A stretch of 64,000 bases of DNA from CAXBYZ01 sp963980215. GTDB taxonomy: Bacteria; Patescibacteriota; Microgenomatia; UBA1400; CG1-02-47-37. The position numbers and the translations under genes are program-made. Positions 41,439-50,022 of this stretch are shown here, in pieces (positions within the stretch are counted from its first letter, which is position 1; each line of letters begins with the position of its first letter). The notes under the pieces are model-generated. The model was not told where the DNA came from and did no database searches. It saw nothing but the letters and a program-made list of their open reading frames with translations. The stretch is taken from NCBI GenBank assembly GCA_963980215.1, contig CAXBYZ010000002.1, forward strand, positions 1-64,000, in the 5' to 3' direction.

Positions 41439-41629
41439 AATAAATTTTTTAAAAACCTTCTTTTATATTCATCAATATTTAGCCGATCCCAGTATTTTCT
41501 CAAACTTTTCTCTGACAATTTCTGATCATTTAAACCAAAATTAATCATTTGCTCCAATTGAAAAACTTCAAAAGCTTCATGATTTTGCTTCAATCTCTTT
41601 GTATCTACCGACCAATTATACATAAGCAT
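41423..41629 (-). CDS. small partner of AbiEii-type gene
   Basis: 68 residues, helical and charged (TKRLKQNHEAFEVFQLEQMINFG, SLRKYWDRLNIDEYKRRFL). It lies directly upstream of the nucleotidyltransferase and overlaps its start, a layout often seen for antitoxin partners. The function is inferred from position only. TATAAT (41643-41638) ends 8 nt before ATG 41629. Confidence 0.6.
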   Translation of the reverse strand: MLMYNWSVDTKRLKQNHEAFEVFQLEQMINFGLNDQKLSEKSLRKYWDRLNIDEYKRRFLKNLLWSSN

Positions 41630-41637
41630 ATTTTACC

Positions 41638-41645
41638 ATTATAAT
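41638..41645. promoter_or_regulatory. palindromic shared leaderless promoter ATTATAAT
   Basis: TATAAT on both strands within the palindrome ATTATAAT. The ATGs are 8 nt away on each side (41654 + and 41629 -). Confidence 0.65.
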
Positions 41646-41653
41646 TGACCCTA

Positions 41654-42379
41654 ATGAAACTCGTCTCCATCATCATCCCTGCTTTCAAGCAGGAAAAGAC
41701 TATCTTAAAAGATTTAAAGCGCATCGAAAAATCTCTAAAATCTATTAGATACCCTTACGAAATTATCGTGGTTATCGACGGAGCCATCGACCAAACCTAT
41801 CGTAAAATAAAAAAACTAGCTAACCCTCAACTCAAAGTTTACCTTCTCAAAAAAAACTTAGGCAAAGGCTACGCCGTTCGCTTCGGCATGACCAAAGCTA
41901 AAGGCGACTATATTGCTTTTCTAGACGCCGGCATGGAGATAGACCCCAACGCCATCTCCATGTTACTTGAACATCTCGAGTGGTACCACGCCGATATCGT
42001 GGTCGGCAGTAAACGCCACCTAGCCTCAAAAGTCTTTTATCCCTGGGACCGAAAGATTCTTTCATGGGGTTACTACCAACTCGTCCGCCTCCTTTTTGGG
42101 GTCAAAATTAGAGACACCCAATCCGGCATCAAGGTTTTTAAACGAAAAGTCTTAACCACTATCTTACCCAAACTGGTGGTCAAAAAATACGCCTTCGACA
42201 TCGAGATCTTAGCCGTAGCCCACCGCTTAGGTTTTAAAAAAATCTACGAAGCCCCCATCAAGCTCAAGTATCACTTTGGCTCAGTCACCGACGCCGCTAC
42301 CATAAACACTATTTATCACATGCTAATAGACACACTCGCCGTCTGGTACCGATTAAAAATCTTAAAGTTTTATGACTAG
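41654..42379 (+). CDS. GT2 glycosyltransferase, dolichyl-phosphate sugar synthase type
   Basis: 241 residues from MKLVSIIIPAFKQEKTILKD. It has EIIVVIDGAIDQT, NLGKGYAVRFGMTKAKGDYIAFLDAG and the DTQSGIKVF and KKYAFDIEIL motifs of the DPM1/DPG-like branch, which makes polyprenyl-phosphate sugars. It is coupled to the next gene (8-bp overlap). ATG 41654 is supported by the shared -10 box; an in-frame start at 41645 overlaps that box. Confidence 0.9.
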   Translation: MKLVSIIIPAFKQEKTILKDLKRIEKSLKSIRYPYEIIVVIDGAIDQTYRKIKKLANPQLKVYLLKKNLGKGYAVRFGMTKAKGDYIAFLDAGMEIDPNAISMLLEHLEWYHADIVVGSKRHLASKVFYPWDRKILSWGYYQLVRLLFGVKIRDTQSGIKVFKRKVLTTILPKLVVKKYAFDIEILAVAHRLGFKKIYEAPIKLKYHFGSVTDAATINTIYHMLIDTLAVWYRLKILKFYD

Positions 42380-43364
42380 TCAAGGAAAGGGTTCCGAACT
42401 TCAAAGTAATAGGGTTCCGAACCTCCAGCGGTCTGCAGCGTCAGCGAAAGACGGTTCGGAACCTTCAACGTTTGCCATCATCATCCCCTGTAAATCCCTA
42501 AAAGACCTTTGCCCCGAGCTCCTCCCGGCCCTAAAAACCCAATCTCTCCCTCCCGCCAAAATCATTATCATTCCTGACTCCCTTAACCATGTTAACAAAG
42601 GAGACTCCTTTGTTAAAGTTTTACCCAAGGCTGGCGACCCCGCCACCAAGCGCGACTATGCTGTTAAACACCTCAAGAAAACAGTAGGAACGGTTCCTAC
42701 TGTTTTAGCCTTTATCGACTCGGATGCCTACCCGGATAAAAACTGGCTTAAGAATGCTACTAAACACTTGAAACCAAAAAACATCGCCGCCGTCTGCGGG
42801 CCGGGCCTCACCCCACCCCAAAACTCCAAACTTCAAAAACTCTCCGGCCTCATTTGGTCCAGCTTTATTGGCGCTGGCCCTTACCGCTTCCGAAACCGCC
42901 CTTTAAAACCCCGCTTCGTCGACGACTACCCCACCTTCAACCTCCTCGTCAAAACCAAAGACTTTCAAAAAATCGGTGGCTTTGACACCAAGTACTGGCC
43001 CGGTGAAGACACCAAGCTTTGCCTCGATCTCACCCACCAACTCCATAAAAAAATTCTCTATCACCCATCTATCATCGTCTTTCATCATCGCCGTCCCCTT
43101 TGGCTCCCTCACCTTCAGCAACTCTCCCGCTACGGCTTTCAACGCGGTCGATTTGTTAAACTTTTCCCCCAAACCTCCCGTCGCTTCTCTTACTTTTTAC
43201 CCCTGCTATTTCTTCTCTCCCTACCCCTAACTTGGCCTTTCTATCTCGCCACTATCTTACTCACCGGCATCTATCATCAATCCCTTCTCCTGCCCCAAGC
43301 CCTACTCTTAACCCACCTCACCTACGCTATCTACTTTCTCAAAGGCCTTCTAACAAACTCTTGA
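42372..43364 (+). CDS. GT2 glycosyltransferase with repeat-derived N-terminus
   Basis: 330 residues. The first 34 residues (GSELQ, RVPNLQ and KDGSEPS) are encoded by GGTTCCGAAC-type repeats at 42390-42463; the real GT-A domain starts at TFAIIIPCKSLKDLCPEL. VLAFIDSDAYPDKNW is the DxD region and GGFDTKYWPGEDTKLCLDL the acceptor region. C-terminal hydrophobic helices follow. Two more palindromes (42592-42616, 42678-42706) are in frame between the second strand and the DxD motif. Confidence 0.87.
   Translation: MTSQGKGSELQSNRVPNLQRSAASAKDGSEPSTFAIIIPCKSLKDLCPELLPALKTQSLPPAKIIIIPDSLNHVNKGDSFVKVLPKAGDPATKRDYAVKHLKKTVGTVPTVLAFIDSDAYPDKNWLKNATKHLKPKNIAAVCGPGLTPPQNSKLQKLSGLIWSSFIGAGPYRFRNRPLKPRFVDDYPTFNLLVKTKDFQKIGGFDTKYWPGEDTKLCLDLTHQLHKKILYHPSIIVFHHRRPLWLPHLQQLSRYGFQRGRFVKLFPQTSRRFSYFLPLLFLLSLPLTWPFYLATILLTGIYHQSLLLPQALLLTHLTYAIYFLKGLLTNS
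42390..42463. repeat. composite of GGTTCCGAACC elements at GT 5' end
   Basis: GGTTCCGAACT (42390-42400), GGTTCCGAACC (42413-42423) and GGTTCGGAACC (42453-42463) with an internal GC-rich segment. It encodes the N-terminal extension of the glycosyltransferase. Confidence 0.8.
42592..42616. repeat. TTAACAAAGGAG palindrome in GT gene
   Basis: 12-nt arms and a 1-nt centre. It differs from GTAACAAAGGAC by paired changes at arm positions 1 and 12, so pairing is kept. Translated VNKGDSFVK. Confidence 0.9.
42678..42706. repeat. AACAGTAGGAAC palindrome in GT gene
   Basis: 14-nt arms (AAAACAGTAGGAAC) and a 1-nt centre, perfect. Translated TVGTVPTV in frame. Confidence 0.9.
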
Positions 43365-43429
43365 CAAATCCTCTCATTTACTATAAATTTAAACCAAATA
43401 TCTTAATATTTAATATCTTTAGTTTAAAT

Positions 43430-43999
43430 ATGTCAAAGAATTTCATTCTTAAACTCTATCAACAGCCTCAAACTGTCTTTAGTTTCACCGACCTTACCCT
43501 CCTTTTTCCCCAGAAATCTCCAAAGTCACTTCAAAATAAAATTCACTATGCCACCAAAACTAATAAGCTCCAAAACCTTCGAAGAGGCATCTATGCCAAA
43601 CCAAATTTTCAACTGTTCGAATTAGCCAATAAAATTTACACCCCGTCATACATTAGCTTCGAAACAGTTTTGCTAAAAGAAGATATAGTTTTCCAAACTT
43701 ACCAAACTATTTTTCTTGCCTCCTACCTCACCAGAACCGTTTCAGTTGACCAACAATCCTTTTCATTCAAAAAACTAAAAAGCTCTCTCCTTTCTAACCC
43801 TCAGGGATTAACCTTAATGCCCGGTTACACTATTGCTACCAAAGAACGAGCCTTTTTGGATGCTGTTTATCTTTACGGTGATTATCATTTTGATAACCTT
43901 AGACCCCTAGATTGGAATCTAATCAATCAACTTACTCCTATTTATCAAAACAAGGCTTTTAATAAAAGAGTTAAGAAGTACTATACTCAGTCAAGATAA
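43430..43999 (+). CDS. AbiEi-like antitoxin/regulator
   Basis: 189 residues starting MSKNFILKLYQQPQTVFSF. A winged-helix-like N-terminus (FTDLTLLFPQKSPKSLQNKIHYATKTNKLQNLRRGIYAKP) is followed by YTPSYISFETVLLKEDI and TIATKERAFLDAVY, the same architecture as the gene at 38064. ATG 43430 is preferred over an in-frame ATG at 43232 that lies inside the GT gene. TTGACA at 43361-43366 and TATAAA at 43382-43387 (15-nt spacer) could be its promoter. The expected toxin partner is only a remnant. Confidence 0.75.
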   Translation: MSKNFILKLYQQPQTVFSFTDLTLLFPQKSPKSLQNKIHYATKTNKLQNLRRGIYAKPNFQLFELANKIYTPSYISFETVLLKEDIVFQTYQTIFLASYLTRTVSVDQQSFSFKKLKSSLLSNPQGLTLMPGYTIATKERAFLDAVYLYGDYHFDNLRPLDWNLINQLTPIYQNKAFNKRVKKYYTQSR

Positions 44000-44215
44000 A
44001 TACTTTATTTTTCTTACTTAACTACGAAAAACATAATAGAAATATAAAAATCGAAATCTCCAAACGTCCCGCTAAAAACCAATTTAAAGTTAAAATCCAC
44101 TCAACTAATGCCAGGCTTAGGAGAGCTGGTTGATAAAAAACAACAACACTGGATAAAAAATCATCTGATAGAGGAAACAATTTTCCAACTCAAGCTCTAC
44201 CAAAAAATTACTTAG
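43993..44215 (+). pseudogene. remnant of an AbiEii nucleotidyltransferase
   Basis: Two fragments in different frames. The first (about 43993-44136) reads INTLFFLLNYEKH and IKIEISKRPAKNQ, like the IKLEI strand region of AbiEii. The second (44108-44215) reads PGLGELVDKKQQHWIKNHL and ends LKLYQKIT. The N-terminal GG...DFD catalytic part is missing. It directly follows the AbiEi-like gene, where the toxin should be. The assignment rests on position and local resemblance. Confidence 0.45.
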
Positions 44216-45650
44216 TTTCCTTGCCCCCCATATACTCCTCAAGCCTCTTCAACTGCTCGGCCGACTGCCACAGCTTCGGCTTACTCTCCAAGGCTTTTTG
44301 GTAATACTCACGCGCTTTATCCAGTTGCCCCATCACCACGTAAGTATTAGCCAAGTTATGCATGGCATCAGCATAGTTAGGATTAATGGCAATCGCCCGC
44401 AAAAAATGCATCTCCGATCGCTTTAAATCTCCCATCCGGCCATAGTAATCCCCCAAGTTATTGTTGTTTTGGGGGCTATTGGGCGAAGTCCGCTCGGCCG
44501 AAAGCCACAACTTATCCGGTGTCTGCCAATTGGCATTTCGCACCCAAGTTCTACCCATTAATAAAACAGCTACCAGTCCAAACCCCATCATCACTCCTTC
44601 TTTTAAACCCTCTTTTTGAGCCAACCAATCAACCACCATTCCCACCAACATCCATACCCCAATCGCCCCCAAGTAAACATACCTCTCGGCCACTACCCAA
44701 GACACCCCTAAAGGAGTCAAGGTCGGACTCAAAGCCACTACTAACCACCCCAACCAAAAACTAACTCGTTTCCAAACCCCATTCCCTTTCAACCAACCCC
44801 ACAACCCCATCCCTATCAACCCCAACACCACCCCAACCCTCATCCAATAACCAACAGCTGAAAAAAACATCTCCGAGTGATACAAGGTTAATTTACTCGG
44901 CCAAACCGCCAACTTCAAGTACTCGGCTACAGCCACCGGTACTTGAACTAAGGGGTTCATCTTAGCTCCCCCGCCGGAATAATCTGTTTGTAAATAACCT
45001 AAACGAGCATCAACTTGGGTAAAACTTGACCAGATCCACACTCCTGCCAAACTTACAAATGGAATCAAGTCCCAATATTGACCTCGTTTTTTAGCAAAAA
45101 TCAGCCGGTACATAATTAACATCGCCGGCAACACCATCGCTTTTTCGCTATACTCCAAAGAAAATAAATAACTCAAACTAGACCATACTATAAACTTATG
45201 ATCATCTTTTGCCTTTATATATAGTACCAAAGCTAAAAGCAACCAAAAACTATACTTAACATACCCGCCCCCAGAAATCCAAGTCACTGACTCGGTCATA
45301 AGCGGGTGAACGGCAGTTAACACTCCCGCCATCAATCCTACCCGTTCATTTACCAATCTCTCTCCCAACCACAGCACTAAAACACTCACCCCCGCATGGG
45401 CCAATATATTTGAAAACCGAAAAGCCCATTCATTAATCCCAAACAGATTACTAATTACAAAATACTCCAACCGCCCCAAAACCACCAATGGATTCTGCCA
45501 CACCCAACCCCACCTGGTAATCTCCGGATTATTAACAATCCCAGGCAAATCATCGGCTACAAACTTAGCTCCCCAGGTATTCATGTAGCCAATCACCACC
45601 AAACCAACCAACAAAACTATCTGCCATTTATTTTTATTAAACCAACTCAT
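44208..45650 (-). CDS. polytopic membrane protein with C-terminal TPR repeats
   Basis: 480 residues. About ten hydrophobic helices span residues 10-365, in the style of O-mannosyltransferase/TMTC-like proteins (early luminal FVADDLPGIVNNPEI with an acidic pair after helix 1). Tetratricopeptide repeats at about 380-470 follow (NNNNLGDYYGRMGDLKRSEMHF, ADAMHNLANTYVVMGQLDKAREYY). It is probably a GT-C-like glycosyltransferase using a polyprenyl donor. It starts 6 bp after the ATPase gene. Confidence 0.82.
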   Translation of the reverse strand: MSWFNKNKWQIVLLVGLVVIGYMNTWGAKFVADDLPGIVNNPEITRWGWVWQNPLVVLGRLEYFVISNLFGINEWAFRFSNILAHAGVSVLVLWLGERLVNERVGLMAGVLTAVHPLMTESVTWISGGGYVKYSFWLLLALVLYIKAKDDHKFIVWSSLSYLFSLEYSEKAMVLPAMLIMYRLIFAKKRGQYWDLIPFVSLAGVWIWSSFTQVDARLGYLQTDYSGGGAKMNPLVQVPVAVAEYLKLAVWPSKLTLYHSEMFFSAVGYWMRVGVVLGLIGMGLWGWLKGNGVWKRVSFWLGWLVVALSPTLTPLGVSWVVAERYVYLGAIGVWMLVGMVVDWLAQKEGLKEGVMMGFGLVAVLLMGRTWVRNANWQTPDKLWLSAERTSPNSPQNNNNLGDYYGRMGDLKRSEMHFLRAIAINPNYADAMHNLANTYVVMGQLDKAREYYQKALESKPKLWQSAEQLKRLEEYMGGKETK

Positions 45651-45656
45651 ATCTAA

Positions 45657-46787
45657 CTATCCTACAAACTTTAAATAATTATCTTGATCAATCACACTGT
45701 AGCTTGCTTGCTTGTAATTTTCTAGCCAATCTTTGGGGGGGGTTTTTTGTTTCATACTCCCCCACTTAAACTCATATCCAAACAACTTCCCCCCTCTCTC
45801 TTCCACCAAATCTATCTCTTTTTTGTCATAAGTTCTCCAAAAATAATAATTACCCCTAATTTTTAAGTACTCTCGCAACTTCATTCGTTCAATAAACAAA
45901 AAATTCTCCCACAACTGCCCCACATCATCCCGGCTACTCAACTGATTAAAGTTACCAATTACCGCATTCCTCACCCCATTATCATAAAAGTAATACCTAG
46001 AGGTTTTCGAAATCTCTTTTCTTAAATTTCTCGAAAACCCCCCCACATTGATCAACACAAAAGATTTTTCTAATAAATCCAAGTATCTCAAAACTGTATT
46101 CCTACTCATAGACAATTGACGCCCCAATTCCTGATGAGATACTTCATGTCCAATTTGAAAAGCCACTAGTCTTAGTAGGTCATAAATTTTCCTTGAATTT
46201 CTTACACTCTCTAGCTCCAAAATATCTTTATATAAATATGAATCTCTTATCAATTCAAGATACTCTGTTTTTTCCTGAAAAGAGGTGGCCATCATCACTT
46301 CTGGATATCCCCCATAAATTAAATAATTTTCTAAATTTTGTTGCACCACTCCCGTTCCCAACTCTTTTCTAAGCTCCATTATAGATACCGGATAAAGTTT
46401 TAAAATATTTTGTCTTCCGACTAAAGGCTCTCCTAATTGATTTGATAAGTCAAAAGAAGAAGATCCTGTAGCAATCACTTTCACTCCCGGAATCTGATCC
46501 ACTACTATCTTTAAACCTTGGCCCACATTGGCAATTTTTTGAGCTTCATCAATAAAAATCAAGTCATAATCACTAAAGAAAGGGATAATTTTTGAAAAAT
46601 CAGAAGATTCTAATACCTCCCTTAATTTAACATCTTCGCCAGTGCTCCTGTAAACCTTCCCCTTGTAACCCTCTAAAAATTTCTCCACTAAAGTTGTCTT
46701 ACCTACTCTTCTGGGGCCATAAATCACCAACACTTTATTGGGTACCAATAATTTTAATATCTTATTGCTGTAATACCTGTTAATCAT
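45657..46787 (-). CDS. AAA_14/DUF4143 ATPase
   Basis: 376 residues from MINRYYSNKILKLLVPNKVL. Walker A IYGPRRVGKTTLV, Walker B DLIFIDEAQKI, sensor VIATGSSSFDLSN, a helical winged-helix-like part (VSHQELGRQLSMSRNTVLRYLDLLEKSF) and the C-terminal nuclease-like DUF4143 part (LWENFLFIERMKLREY, KKEIDLVEERGGKLFGYEFKW). The physiological role of this very common family is unresolved. The start at 46787 excludes an upstream ATG that lies within the operator. Confidence 0.87.
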   Translation of the reverse strand: MINRYYSNKILKLLVPNKVLVIYGPRRVGKTTLVEKFLEGYKGKVYRSTGEDVKLREVLESSDFSKIIPFFSDYDLIFIDEAQKIANVGQGLKIVVDQIPGVKVIATGSSSFDLSNQLGEPLVGRQNILKLYPVSIMELRKELGTGVVQQNLENYLIYGGYPEVMMATSFQEKTEYLELIRDSYLYKDILELESVRNSRKIYDLLRLVAFQIGHEVSHQELGRQLSMSRNTVLRYLDLLEKSFVLINVGGFSRNLRKEISKTSRYYFYDNGVRNAVIGNFNQLSSRDDVGQLWENFLFIERMKLREYLKIRGNYYFWRTYDKKEIDLVEERGGKLFGYEFKWGSMKQKTPPKDWLENYKQASYSVIDQDNYLKFVG

Positions 46788-46812
46788 TGCTTTATAGTAA
46801 CATATTTTCTTA

Positions 46813-46836
46813 TTTGCGTCAATATACTGACGCAAA
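46813..46836. promoter_or_regulatory. perfect inverted repeat upstream of the ATPase
   Basis: TTTGCGTCA (46813-46821) and TGACGCAAA (46828-46836) with a 6-nt spacer containing TATAC. On the minus strand the site also contains TTGACG at about the -35 position relative to TACTAT/TATAAA near 46796. It is a likely operator. Confidence 0.6.
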
Positions 46837-46850
46837 TTAGCTTAATTGCA

Positions 46851-47708
46851 TCATTTTATCCACCACTTTTCACCAGTACTAACTAACCTCACCAAACCAT
46901 CTTCATCAGTCCGCTTAATCATCGCTCCCAGCTCTCTCAATCTCTCCAGCACTTCCCTAGTTGGGTGCCCAAATCGATTTTTGCCTACCGAAATCACTGC
47001 CAACTCCGGCTTCACTGCTAAAAGAAACTCCCCACTTGTACTAGTTTTGGATCCATGATGAGCTACTTTTAACACTTCTACGTCTGTTAGTTTATCAGTT
47101 AACCTCAACTCATCCTCTATCTTTGTATCAATATCTCCGGTTAACAAAAACTCAAATTTCCCATAGCTTCCCCTCAACACCGTCGACACTTCATTAATAT
47201 CTTTAATCTCACACACCTCGGAGGTGATCTCAATCGGATACAGCACCTCTAAACTCACCTCTCCCAACCTCACCCCATCCCCAGCCTTAAATTCGAGGTT
47301 CGTAACCTCGAATTTTTCCATCACCCGCTTCAACTCCCTTACCTCAGCAATGTCATTCTCCACTCCACTCATATAAAAATTCTCTACCTCATATCTCTTC
47401 AAAACCTCGATCATCCCTGTCATATGATCTGCTTGAGGATGAGTCACTACCACCAACTCTATCTTTCTATCCCAAAAAGGCATACTCTTCCCCAAACAAG
47501 ACAAAACCGAACTATCCGGACCCCCATCTACCAACATCTGATAACTTCCCCAAGACACTAAAGTTGCATCTCCTTGACCTACATCACAAAAAGATAACTC
47601 TAATCTCTTTTTTGGCAACTGAAAAGCCACCAAAACCAACAAAAATAACAGCAACACCAAACTAAAATTAATCTGTTTTAATAAATTTTTCTTCTCAATC
47701 TCATCCAT
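46851..47708 (-). CDS. ComEC-type metallo-beta-lactamase fold protein
   Basis: 285 residues. An N-terminal membrane helix (INFSLVLLLFLLVLVAF) is followed by the MBL domain: FCDVGQGDATLV, MLVDGGPDSSV, the metal motif THPQADHMTG, FLLTGDID, VLKVAHHGSKTS and the C-terminal NRFGHPTREVLERL. This is the C-terminal domain that many ComEC proteins carry fused; here it is a separate gene 85 bp after comEC. It probably degrades the non-transported strand. Palindromes at 47214-47226 (TSEVC) and 47289-47315 (EVTNLEF) are in frame. Confidence 0.88.
   Translation of the reverse strand: MDEIEKKNLLKQINFSLVLLLFLLVLVAFQLPKKRLELSFCDVGQGDATLVSWGSYQMLVDGGPDSSVLSCLGKSMPFWDRKIELVVVTHPQADHMTGMIEVLKRYEVENFYMSGVENDIAEVRELKRVMEKFEVTNLEFKAGDGVRLGEVSLEVLYPIEITSEVCEIKDINEVSTVLRGSYGKFEFLLTGDIDTKIEDELRLTDKLTDVEVLKVAHHGSKTSTSGEFLLAVKPELAVISVGKNRFGHPTREVLERLRELGAMIKRTDEDGLVRLVSTGEKWWIK
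47214..47226. repeat. CACCTCGGAGGTG palindrome in MBL gene
   Basis: 6-nt arms and a 1-nt centre. It encodes TSEVC, the same peptide as the family C element at 31958-32004. Confidence 0.7.
47289..47315. repeat. GGTTCGTAACC palindrome in MBL gene
   Basis: 12-nt arms (AAATTCGAGGTT) around CGT. It encodes EVTNLEF. Confidence 0.9.
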
Positions 47709-47793
47709 AATCCACTCCGTTTTTAATCAAATTTAAAGAGATGGTTTAACAACTACGTTCGTAATTATTAAACTTCACCTGTCATTATTCATG

Positions 47794-49044
47794 CTAACCC
47801 CCAATATTTTTTAACCTTTTAACTCTAAATATTACCGCAAACAAAACAATATAATAACCCACCGCCCACCACCAACTCAACCCCTCCACCACTCCCCCAT
47901 CTTTCATCGGCCAGGTGATAAAACTTCTCTTGCCAAACCACTCAATCACTCTCACCATCACCATCAAACCTGAATAGCAAATAAACCCCACTATAGAAAC
48001 CAAAAACTCTAAACCGCCCCCCGTAAACACCAAACTAAACAAAGCCAACACCCCACCCCAAGTCATCAAAACCGGCACCAGCCACAAAATTAAACTATTT
48101 ACCACCACTGAAAACAAACTCAAGCTATTAAAATATATCATCAATATTGGCCAAACCATAATCTGAGCAGATACTGTCTCAGACATATACTCTCCAATCA
48201 CAAAAACATGCTTAAAAACCCCATTTAACATAGGAGAAATAAAGATAAGTCCTAAAGTTGCCGCCACTGACAACTGAAACCCAACATCCCAAATCAACAC
48301 AGGGCTATAAATCAACATTAGCATCACCGTTGCTAGCAACAGGCGTATCGTATCCGCCTTCCTCCCTATTACCTGCCCAAAAAAAGCCAAAGACCCCATA
48401 ATCGCCGCTCGCACAATCGCCGGCTCCCCTCCAGCCATAATTACATACCCAATTACCGCTAAAATACCCAAGGAAACTGCCATTCTTCTCTTAAAAATTC
48501 CCGCAAACATCTTGATTACAAAACTAATAATTATCATCACATTAAACCCTGAAGCCACTACAATATGAAGAGTGCCAGTTTTCTGTAAACTATCATAAAA
48601 CTCTCGAGGTAATCCTCTTTTTGACCCCAAAACTATTCCGGCTAGCAGACTAGCCTCTGGCTCAGACAAGACCTGATTATACCCACCTTCTATCTTTCTT
48701 CGTAAACCCATAATTTTTGAACTCTCAGCTTTAATGACCTTAATACTTGGATACATCAAGCTAAATCGACTGTACCACTTGTTTACCACTTTCCTCTGGA
48801 GAGTGCCAGAAATTTGGACATTTTGACCATACTCATAAACAGGATACTGCTTGGCATACACCATCACTCTACCTATATAGAACCGTTGAGAGCTACCCTG
48901 TAGTATAGGTTCTGAAGATATTTTACCTTCCACCATTATCCGCTTTCCGACCTTTTCCCGTAAATTACTCTCCGTCTGAAATTGTGAGTTTAATCTAATA
49001 AAAAATGAGACAAACCATATCACTAACACCAAAAGTACCCTCAT
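47794..49044 (-). CDS. comEC: ComEC/Rec2 DNA uptake channel
   Basis: 416 residues. A short N-terminal beta region (about 25-105, an OB-like part) is followed by the competence domain with KTGTLHIVVASGFNVMII, GGEPAIVRAAIMGSLAFFG and PVLIWDVGFQLSVAATLGLI, and several membrane helices. ComEC passes single-stranded DNA across the membrane. The MBL domain is encoded separately downstream. comEA lies 15 bp upstream, so the three form an uptake operon. Confidence 0.92.
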   Translation of the reverse strand: MRVLLVLVIWFVSFFIRLNSQFQTESNLREKVGKRIMVEGKISSEPILQGSSQRFYIGRVMVYAKQYPVYEYGQNVQISGTLQRKVVNKWYSRFSLMYPSIKVIKAESSKIMGLRRKIEGGYNQVLSEPEASLLAGIVLGSKRGLPREFYDSLQKTGTLHIVVASGFNVMIIISFVIKMFAGIFKRRMAVSLGILAVIGYVIMAGGEPAIVRAAIMGSLAFFGQVIGRKADTIRLLLATVMLMLIYSPVLIWDVGFQLSVAATLGLIFISPMLNGVFKHVFVIGEYMSETVSAQIMVWPILMIYFNSLSLFSVVVNSLILWLVPVLMTWGGVLALFSLVFTGGGLEFLVSIVGFICYSGLMVMVRVIEWFGKRSFITWPMKDGGVVEGLSWWWAVGYYIVLFAVIFRVKRLKNIGG

Positions 49045-49059
49045 AAGTTATAGGGCCAA

Positions 49060-49698
49060 TTAATACACTGATATCTCATCTTTTATCTCTTCATACACAT
49101 TAGCTTTTACTATTTTTCGAGTCAGCAGTTCATCAATCGACCCATACGGTCTTCCTTCTACAATCTTCTTGGCCGTGGCCTCACCCACTCCCCAAAGAGT
49201 ATCTAAGTTAGAGATGCTTGCTGAATTTATATTAATCTTATCAGTCAAGGACGTTCCTTTGCTTTGCAAGGGTGCGTCCTTACTGGATTCACCTTCAAAT
49301 GGTATATACAGTTTCTGCCCATCCACCACTTTTTGAGCTAAATTCAAGTTCTTGCTCACCCAATTATTGTCCGCTTTATCAGAAAAACCACCAGCCAACA
49401 CTAAAACATCATTAATCCTTGAGTCAGACTTCAACGAATACACCCCCGGTTTCTCGACCGCTCCACCCACATCCACAAAAACCTCACCCGACCCCCTCGT
49501 CTCTTCATCTACCAACATCACTTCTACCCCTGAACTCACACTCTTGTTTGCAATCAACACAGCAGACAACACCCCGACACCCAATAAAAACACCCCCAAC
49601 AAGCCCACGCTCACCAAATACGGTCTCTTTTTCGCCTTTTCCACCCAATCAACTCCACCACCTTCATTACCCAACAAACCTTCAAGCTCTTCGCTCAT
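49060..49698 (-). CDS. comEA: ComEA, DNA-binding competence protein
   Basis: 212 residues. A membrane anchor (about 28-50, LVSVGLLGVFLLGVGVLSAV), then SLBB domain (VFVDVGGAVEKPGVYSL, INDVLVLAGGF, GQKLYIPF), then a helix-hairpin-helix DNA-binding domain (ININSASISNLDTLWGVGEATAKKIVEGRPYGSIDELL). It binds double-stranded DNA outside the membrane and hands it to ComEC. A repeat at 49247-49281 forms the linker between SLBB and HhH (KDAPLQSKGTSLT). Confidence 0.92.
   Translation of the reverse strand: MSEELEGLLGNEGGGVDWVEKAKKRPYLVSVGLLGVFLLGVGVLSAVLIANKSVSSGVEVMLVDEETRGSGEVFVDVGGAVEKPGVYSLKSDSRINDVLVLAGGFSDKADNNWVSKNLNLAQKVVDGQKLYIPFEGESSKDAPLQSKGTSLTDKININSASISNLDTLWGVGEATAKKIVEGRPYGSIDELLTRKIVKANVYEEIKDEISVY
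49247..49281. repeat. AAGGACG palindromic element in comEA
   Basis: 35 bp with ends AAGGACG/CGTCCTT and inner arms CCTTTGC/GCAAGGG. It is a relative of family A. In frame. Confidence 0.75.
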
Positions 49699-49746
49699 AT
49701 TACTATATTAAGTCCCTCGACCCAATCCAGTCAAGCTCATTTTTTC

Positions 49747-49770
49747 TTGACAACATGTGTATACACATGT
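49747..49770 (+). promoter_or_regulatory. promoter and operator of the VapBC-like pair
   Basis: TTGACA (49747-49752) is followed at once by a perfect 18-bp palindrome ACATGTGTATACACATGT (49753-49770), which fills the promoter spacer. It is the expected place for a ribbon-helix-helix antitoxin to repress. Confidence 0.7.
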
Positions 49771-49782
49771 TACCATCTATCT

Positions 49783-50022
49783 ATGTTAACTAAAAGAGCT
49801 CAAATTTTATTCGAACCCGAAACTTGGCAAATCCTCCAGCAGGTTGCTACTGCCAAAAACATCTCCACCAGCGAACTTATCAGGCAAACACTTGAAAAAA
49901 CTCACAAAGCCGGACCTGCTTCCAACAAAGCTCTCCAGGCTCATAAAACTATTCTAAAAACTAGAATCTCTAGCAAAAACATAGATTACAAAGCTTTAAT
50001 TGAACATGGCCGAAAATACTAA
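49783..50022 (+). CDS. ribbon-helix-helix antitoxin (VapB-like)
   Basis: 79 residues from MLTKRAQILFEPETWQILQQ. The strand QILFE and helices WQILQQVATAKNISTSELIRQTLEKT are a typical RHH domain. A basic C-terminal tail should bind the toxin. ATG 49783 is used rather than an ATG at 49747 that lies in the promoter. It overlaps the PIN gene by 17 bp. Confidence 0.85.
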   Translation: MLTKRAQILFEPETWQILQQVATAKNISTSELIRQTLEKTHKAGPASNKALQAHKTILKTRISSKNIDYKALIEHGRKY

